Shown here: piece after piece, positions 13,115-16,489 of the stretch
How the letters are laid out: each line of letters starts with the position of its first letter
Numbering within the stretch: position 1 is the stretch's first letter
DNA from: Bryobacteraceae bacterium
GTDB taxonomy: Bacteria; Acidobacteriota; Terriglobia; Bryobacterales; Bryobacteraceae
NCBI GenBank assembly: GCA_030039005.1
Contig: JASHQT010000028.1
Span: 1-16,489, forward strand
Direction: 5' to 3'
Length of the DNA: 16,489 nucleotides
The notes under the pieces: generated by a model
The model's database searches: none
The model's input: the letters and a program-made list of their open reading frames with translations, nothing else
Told to the model about the DNA's origin: nothing
Program-made: the position numbers and the translations under genes

Positions 13115-14179
13115 ATGAAAGTCAGATCCCCCAAGAAACTCGCGCAGCTTGCCACCGCATTCCTCAGCGTGCTGGTGGCCGTGGTTGCCGTTTACTCGCT
13201 TTTCTCCCGGAACCGGGCCTCGGCCAATACCGGCGTGGAAACACGCGCGCCGCTCGTGCGCGACAAAGCGCCGGCTGTCGTTCTCGCTTCGCCGGGCCGC
13301 ATTGAAGCCCGCTCCGATCTGGTAAACGTGGGCGCCGCCATCGATGGCTTGATCCGCTCCATTCGCGTGAGCGAGGGTCAGGTCGTCAAGCGCGGCGCGG
13401 TGCTGGCAGAACTGGCCTGCGACGATCTGCAATCCTCGCTCCAGGTGGCGACCGCCAATCGCGACAGCTTGCAGGAAGCGCGGGTGCGCTTAGAGAGAGG
13501 CAGCCGTCCGGAGGAGCGCGAAGCAGCGGCTCAAAAAACCGCGGCGGCGAAGGCCGTTCTGGATCAGGCTACGGCGCAGCTTGCGCGCATATCAAAGCTC
13601 TATGCCGCGCAGGAGGTCTCGCGCCAGTCCTTCGAGGAGGCGCAGCGCGACCACGAAGTCGCCCAGGCGCAATACGCGCAGGCGCAACGCAACCAGGAGT
13701 TGGTGAATGCCGGTCCATTGCCCGAGGATCTGGCCCGCGCCGACGCCAATCTCAGCGCGGCGGAATCGGAAATCAAATTGGCGCAAGATAAATTGGACAA
13801 GTGCACCGTACGGGCGCCCATCGATGGCACCGTGCTGCGCGTTCTTCTGCGCGCGGGAGAATCTTTCAGCCTGGTTTCGCCGCGCCCGCTGTTCACCCTG
13901 GCCGATGTATCCGGCCGCCGCGTCCGCGCCGAGGTGGACGAAGACGATATCGCGAAGGTTCACGTCGGCCAGAAGCTGCTGGTCTCGGCCGATGCCTTCG
14001 GGCGCCGGACGTTCTCCGGCGTGGTCACGCGTCTATCCGATGTGATGGGCCGCAAATCGGTGGAGACCGGCGATCCGGCGCAGAAGGCCGACCGTGACAT
14101 CCTGGAAGTGACCGCGGATCTGAATCAGGCCACTGCGCTGCCGGTCGGCCTGCGCGTTACCGTTCAGTTTATCCGTTAG
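13115..14179 (+). CDS. Membrane-fusion adaptor, DevB/HlyD type
   Basis: 354-residue periplasmic adaptor joining the inner-membrane pump to an outer-membrane channel. Uncleaved anchor at about 11-30 (QLATAFLSVLVAVVAVYSLF). The first half of the lipoyl domain is NVGAAIDGLIRSIRVSEGQV (71-90). A long alpha-hairpin coiled coil spans about 105-228, rich in Ala, Gln and Glu (KAVLDQATAQLARISKLY; ANLSAAESEIKLAQDKL). The second lipoyl half is CTVRAPIDGTVLRVLLRAGE (230-249), then a beta-barrel (RRVRAEVDEDDIAKVHVGQK). AGGAGA lies about ten bases before ATG 13115. It is last of the five genes; no clear intrinsic terminator follows. A TolC partner must be encoded elsewhere. Confidence 0.93.
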   Translation: MKVRSPKKLAQLATAFLSVLVAVVAVYSLFSRNRASANTGVETRAPLVRDKAPAVVLASPGRIEARSDLVNVGAAIDGLIRSIRVSEGQVVKRGAVLAELACDDLQSSLQVATANRDSLQEARVRLERGSRPEEREAAAQKTAAAKAVLDQATAQLARISKLYAAQEVSRQSFEEAQRDHEVAQAQYAQAQRNQELVNAGPLPEDLARADANLSAAESEIKLAQDKLDKCTVRAPIDGTVLRVLLRAGESFSLVSPRPLFTLADVSGRRVRAEVDEDDIAKVHVGQKLLVSADAFGRRTFSGVVTRLSDVMGRKSVETGDPAQKADRDILEVTADLNQATALPVGLRVTVQFIR

Positions 14180-14243
14180 CTGCATACCTACGGCCCTAAG
14201 ACCAATTCGCCTACCGGTACAGTATTTCCCCTAACGCTCCCGG

Positions 14244-14273
14244 TTGCCCCCATGCGAGTAACGTTGTTATATT
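14244..14273 (+). promoter_or_regulatory. Promoter of the VOC-protein gene
   Basis: TTGCCC (14244-14249), 18-base spacer, TATATT (14268-14273), inside an otherwise AT-rich 188-base gap after the exporter operon. It implies a separate transcript for the VOC gene, with a leader of about 90 bases. Confidence 0.5.
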
Positions 14274-14367
14274 GTAATTTGATTGAAGGATTGGCCAAAA
14301 GATTCCTCGAACCACACCTGAAACTTCAGATAATTTTCAGACTCGATTTCTCGTCCGGAGCTCGTGT

Positions 14368-14787
14368 GTGACGCTGGGCCTCCATCACGTCGGTGTCCTC
14401 GTCAGCGACATTGCTGAAAAGTGCGCCTTCTACACGCGCCGTTTCGGATACGAGATCCGCAGCGAGATCATCCACGACCGCTTACAAACCGCTTTCGTAC
14501 AGTTTCTGCGATTACCCGGGCAGGCGACTTATCTGGAGCTGGTCTCCCCGGACGGCCCGGAAAGCAAACTGGCCAACGCTCTGCGGAAGGGCGAAGGCCT
14601 GCACCACCTTTGCTACGGTACCGAGCATATTGAGGACGACTTCACCAAGCTTTGCGGTGAAGGGCTTGTTCCGATCTGCGAGCCCGTCCCGGCTACAGCT
14701 TTCCCCGGTCGCAAGATCGCTTGGCTAGTCGGAGTAGATCGCGTGCTCATTGAACTCGTCGAGCGCGGCGCGCCCGGCGAATTGTAA
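14368..14787 (+). CDS. VOC-family protein, methylmalonyl-CoA-epimerase-like
   Basis: 139-residue vicinal-oxygen-chelate (glyoxalase-fold) protein with two paired beta-alpha-beta-beta-beta units. Metal-ligand positions of the epimerase group are visible: His6/His7 in LHHVGVLVSD, Glu in TYLELVSPDG, His in GEGLHHLCYG and Glu in VLIELVE near the end. These are the landmarks of methylmalonyl-CoA epimerase, although the central sequence is not close enough to fix the substrate. It could instead be a lyase or ligand-binding homologue. Start is GTG 14368, with GGAG eight bases upstream; no ATG fits the family N-terminus. It follows the exporter operon on the same strand but has its own promoter-like sequence. 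Confidence 0.82.
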   Translation: MTLGLHHVGVLVSDIAEKCAFYTRRFGYEIRSEIIHDRLQTAFVQFLRLPGQATYLELVSPDGPESKLANALRKGEGLHHLCYGTEHIEDDFTKLCGEGLVPICEPVPATAFPGRKIAWLVGVDRVLIELVERGAPGEL

Positions 14788-14839
14788 GAAGGGCCTCCCG
14801 AGCAATTATTCGCGCCCCTGCGTGCTACTTTGTAGACGT

Positions 14840-15076
14840 ATGACGCTCGACGCCATTAAGGAAGCGATCCAGCATCTCCCCGAGACCGAGCGGCGCGAGC
14901 TCGCCGGGTGGTTCGAGGAGATGGAAGAAGCCGCCTGGGATGCCCAGATCGAGCGCGATTTCGCTCGCGGCGGTCGCGGCGAAGCCTTCGAGCAGCGAAT
15001 CCGTCGTGAAATCGCGGAAGGTAAGGCACGGCCTCTGGAAGAAGGCCCGGCGAAACGCCGCCGTGCTCGTTCGTGA
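14840..15076 (+). CDS. Antitoxin-like partner of the RelE/ParE-type toxin
   Basis: 78 residues: MTLDAIKEAIQHLPETERRE opens with the LP-x2-ER helix of putative addiction-module components (PF09720-like). It continues with WFEEMEEAAWDAQIERDFARG and ends in a basic tail (KRRRARS). The acidic helical body followed by a toxin-binding tail is the usual antitoxin plan, without an obvious DNA-binding domain. ATG 14840 is chosen because it gives the family N-terminus; the frame is open 30 codons upstream inside the VOC gene. Ribosome site weak. The stop overlaps the toxin start as GTGA (15073-15076), so expression is coupled. Confidence 0.78.
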   Translation: MTLDAIKEAIQHLPETERRELAGWFEEMEEAAWDAQIERDFARGGRGEAFEQRIRREIAEGKARPLEEGPAKRRRARS

Positions 15077-15342
15077 CCTTCCGCTCGCGGGCGGTCCCCG
15101 CCTTCTGGGAGCATTACGATCTTCTCCCGGAGGATATTCAGATTCTCGCCGCTAAGCAGTACACGTTGTTCTCCCGCGATCCCTGGCATCCGTCATTACA
15201 CTTCAAACAGGTTGGAAAATTCTGGCCGGTTCGCGTTTCGCACTTCTACCGGGCGCTTGCCGTCCGAGACGGCAACGTTTTGATATGGTTCTCGATCGGA
15301 ACGCACGCCGATTACGACAGGTTGCTGACGAGTGGAAAATAA
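15073..15342 (+). CDS. RelE/ParE-superfamily toxin
   Basis: 89-residue compact protein of the RelE/ParE fold. Typical landmarks: LPEDIQILAAKQYTLFSRDP (helices 1-2), HPSLHFKQVGKFWPVRV (first strands), HFYRALAVRDGNVLIWF and IGTHADYDRLL at the C-terminus. Such toxins cleave ribosome-bound mRNA or poison gyrase; the sequence does not decide which. Translation starts at GTG 15073 within the antitoxin's last codon. Antitoxin-first order and overlap match a type II module. It is intact in length. Confidence 0.82.
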   Translation: MTFRSRAVPAFWEHYDLLPEDIQILAAKQYTLFSRDPWHPSLHFKQVGKFWPVRVSHFYRALAVRDGNVLIWFSIGTHADYDRLLTSGK

Positions 15343-15398
15343 AGCGGCCCACACCGTCCATAATTGCCGAAAAAACCTGCTAAAGTCGGGGAGGGCAG

Positions 15399-15956
15399 AT
15401 GATGGCTTGGCATGAAATTCTCGTTGCACTCGCCCTCTTTGGCGCATTTACCGGCTCCGCTTTGTGCCAGTCAGGGCCTGCGCAGTTCGCCGCCAACGAC
15501 GCGAAGCTTCGCAAACAATACGAAGGCCGCGTGGCCCAGATGTTCGAATCTATCCGCAAAGACGCCGGGCTTCCGCGCTTCGCGCGGATTCGTCATCGCC
15601 CTGATCTTGAACAACTGGTCTGCACGGCGGCTGCAACCGATACTAGCCCATTAAGGCGAAACTTTCCCGCTTTGCTGATGTACAGAACATCCGAACCAGG
15701 ATCGGCAACCAAAGAGTTGCAAGATATTGCCCGGTTCAAGGATATCCTGGAGGACCGAGCTTCACAGTGGACGCGCTATGCTGCCGCAGTCTGGCCAGCT
15801 CACGACAATCAGTCAAAGGATCCCATCTGGTGGGTCGGTATTGGCATTTATGAGAGCGCGATGTGGGAGTGGATTGATAACAATCTCACCGACGATAGGC
15901 CGTATCGAAACCAATGGAAGGACCTCGTCGCAACCCCCTGCCGCAACGTCAACTGA
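15399..15956 (+). CDS. Secreted protein of unknown function
   Basis: 185 residues, not recognised. Signal peptide MMAWHEILVALALFGAFTGS with likely cleavage after LCQ or ALC (about 22-24). Mature part starts with a charged helix (NDAKLRKQYEGRVAQMFESI), then GLPRFARIRHRPDLEQLVCT, which faintly recalls the CAP/SCP opening but lacks its later histidine motifs. The C-terminal half is Trp-rich (SQWTRYAAAVWPAHDNQ, DPIWWVGIGIYESAMWEWID). Two mature cysteines (near 76 and 181) could pair. GGGAGGG lies just before the ATGATG start. It ends eight bases before the convergent LysR gene. Confidence 0.75.
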   Translation: MMAWHEILVALALFGAFTGSALCQSGPAQFAANDAKLRKQYEGRVAQMFESIRKDAGLPRFARIRHRPDLEQLVCTAAATDTSPLRRNFPALLMYRTSEPGSATKELQDIARFKDILEDRASQWTRYAAAVWPAHDNQSKDPIWWVGIGIYESAMWEWIDNNLTDDRPYRNQWKDLVATPCRNVN

Positions 15957-15964
15957 GCCGAGTT

Positions 15965-16489
15965 CTACCCTCCCCGCACCAACTCCAAAAACGCTTTCGC
16001 CGCGTGGCTCAAGCTCCGCTTCGCCGGACTCACCAGCCGGATCTTGCGATCGACAGCCAGCTCCTTCACCCGGATCTCGCGCAGCGCATCCTGCTCCACA
16101 TCCTGCTCCACGCACATGTGCGGCAGAAACGCCACGCCCTCATTACGCTGGACCATCCTGCGAATGGTCTCCACAGTCGGCATCTCAACATCCATGTTGA
16201 GCTGCACCTTGTGCCGCTGGAACTCCTTCAGCACCACGTCGCGATACGGCGACAAGACATTGTGAGCGATAAATGTTTCCATCCCCAGCTCCGCGATCGA
16301 CACCTGCCCGCGCGTCGCAAAGCGGTGCTGCGGCGAAACCACGAACGCGAGATGATCAGTGTAAATCACCATCGAATTCAGCCGCTCGTCTTCGGGGTCG
16401 TAGCTGATGACGCCCAGCTCCAAGTCGCCGTCGATCAACTGCGACGGAATCTTGCTCGATAGTGACCGCCGCACCTGCACCTTCACCTT
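15965..16489 (-). CDS. LysR-type transcriptional regulator, effector domain (cut by window edge)
   Basis: Only the C-terminal 174 codons are present; the N-terminal helix-turn-helix lies beyond the right edge. Visible are the LysR substrate-binding-domain elements: LIDGDLELGVIS (the DL-x-LG segment), HLAFVVSPQHRFA (after the first hinge), FIAHN, VETIRRMVQRNEGVAFLPHM (the V-x-x-G-x-G-x-x-x-LP element) and DRKIRLVSPAKRSLSHAAKA with the closing F-L-x-x-V. These identify a LysR regulator whose effector and target are not visible. It is convergent with the secreted protein at 15399. Confidence 0.9.
   Translation of the reverse strand, partial: KVKVQVRRSLSSKIPSQLIDGDLELGVISYDPEDERLNSMVIYTDHLAFVVSPQHRFATRGQVSIAELGMETFIAHNVLSPYRDVVLKEFQRHKVQLNMDVEMPTVETIRRMVQRNEGVAFLPHMCVEQDVEQDALREIRVKELAVDRKIRLVSPAKRSLSHAAKAFLELVRGG

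Overview
The window is GC-rich and densely coded on both strands. A PEP-CTERM surface protein, a TPR lipoprotein, a di-haem cytochrome c, a WXXGXW repeat protein, and small toxin-antitoxin-like modules point to a soil-type Gram-negative bacterium, most probably an acidobacterium of the Solibacter/Bryobacter kind. That placement is inferred from gene content and style. No rRNA or marker-gene comparison was possible.

Layout. The left edge (1-638, minus) is the 5' part of alaS. Facing away from it, 963-3090 (plus) is a two-gene unit: an XRE-cupin regulator with a palindromic operator on its own -10 box, overlapping a group II PLP-dependent amino acid decarboxylase. Just after the decarboxylase, 3134-3251 is a relic: a 94% identical copy of the alaS start, lacking the Shine-Dalgarno stretch and running straight into what looks like the last codons of the cytochrome gene. 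Then on minus come a RelA/SpoT-synthetase-like protein preceded and overlapped by an 81-residue protein (3290-4214), a di-haem c-type cytochrome (4319-5302) and, divergently, a small secreted WXXGXW protein (5616-5909). A large TPR lipoprotein (6150-8429, minus) is divergent from a PEP-CTERM protein (8689-9456, plus), which ends at a textbook terminator.

The centre of interest is 9676-14179 (plus). A good sigma70-type promoter drives a roughly 160-nt structured leader, whose last hairpin pairs with the Shine-Dalgarno sequence. Five tightly packed genes follow: a GNAT/FeeM-like N-acyltransferase, an isoprenylcysteine-methyltransferase-family membrane enzyme, and a DevC/DevA/DevB-type ABC exporter (permease, ATPase, membrane-fusion adaptor). 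Read together they look like a make-modify-export unit for a small acylated molecule. The product is unknown and the idea is inference.

The right part holds a methylmalonyl-CoA-epimerase-like VOC protein with its own promoter (14368-14787), a RelE/ParE-type toxin-antitoxin pair (14840-15342), an unrecognised secreted protein (15399-15956) and, convergently, the 3' part of a LysR-type regulator running off the right edge (15965-16489, minus). No tRNA, rRNA, CRISPR array or insertion sequence was seen.
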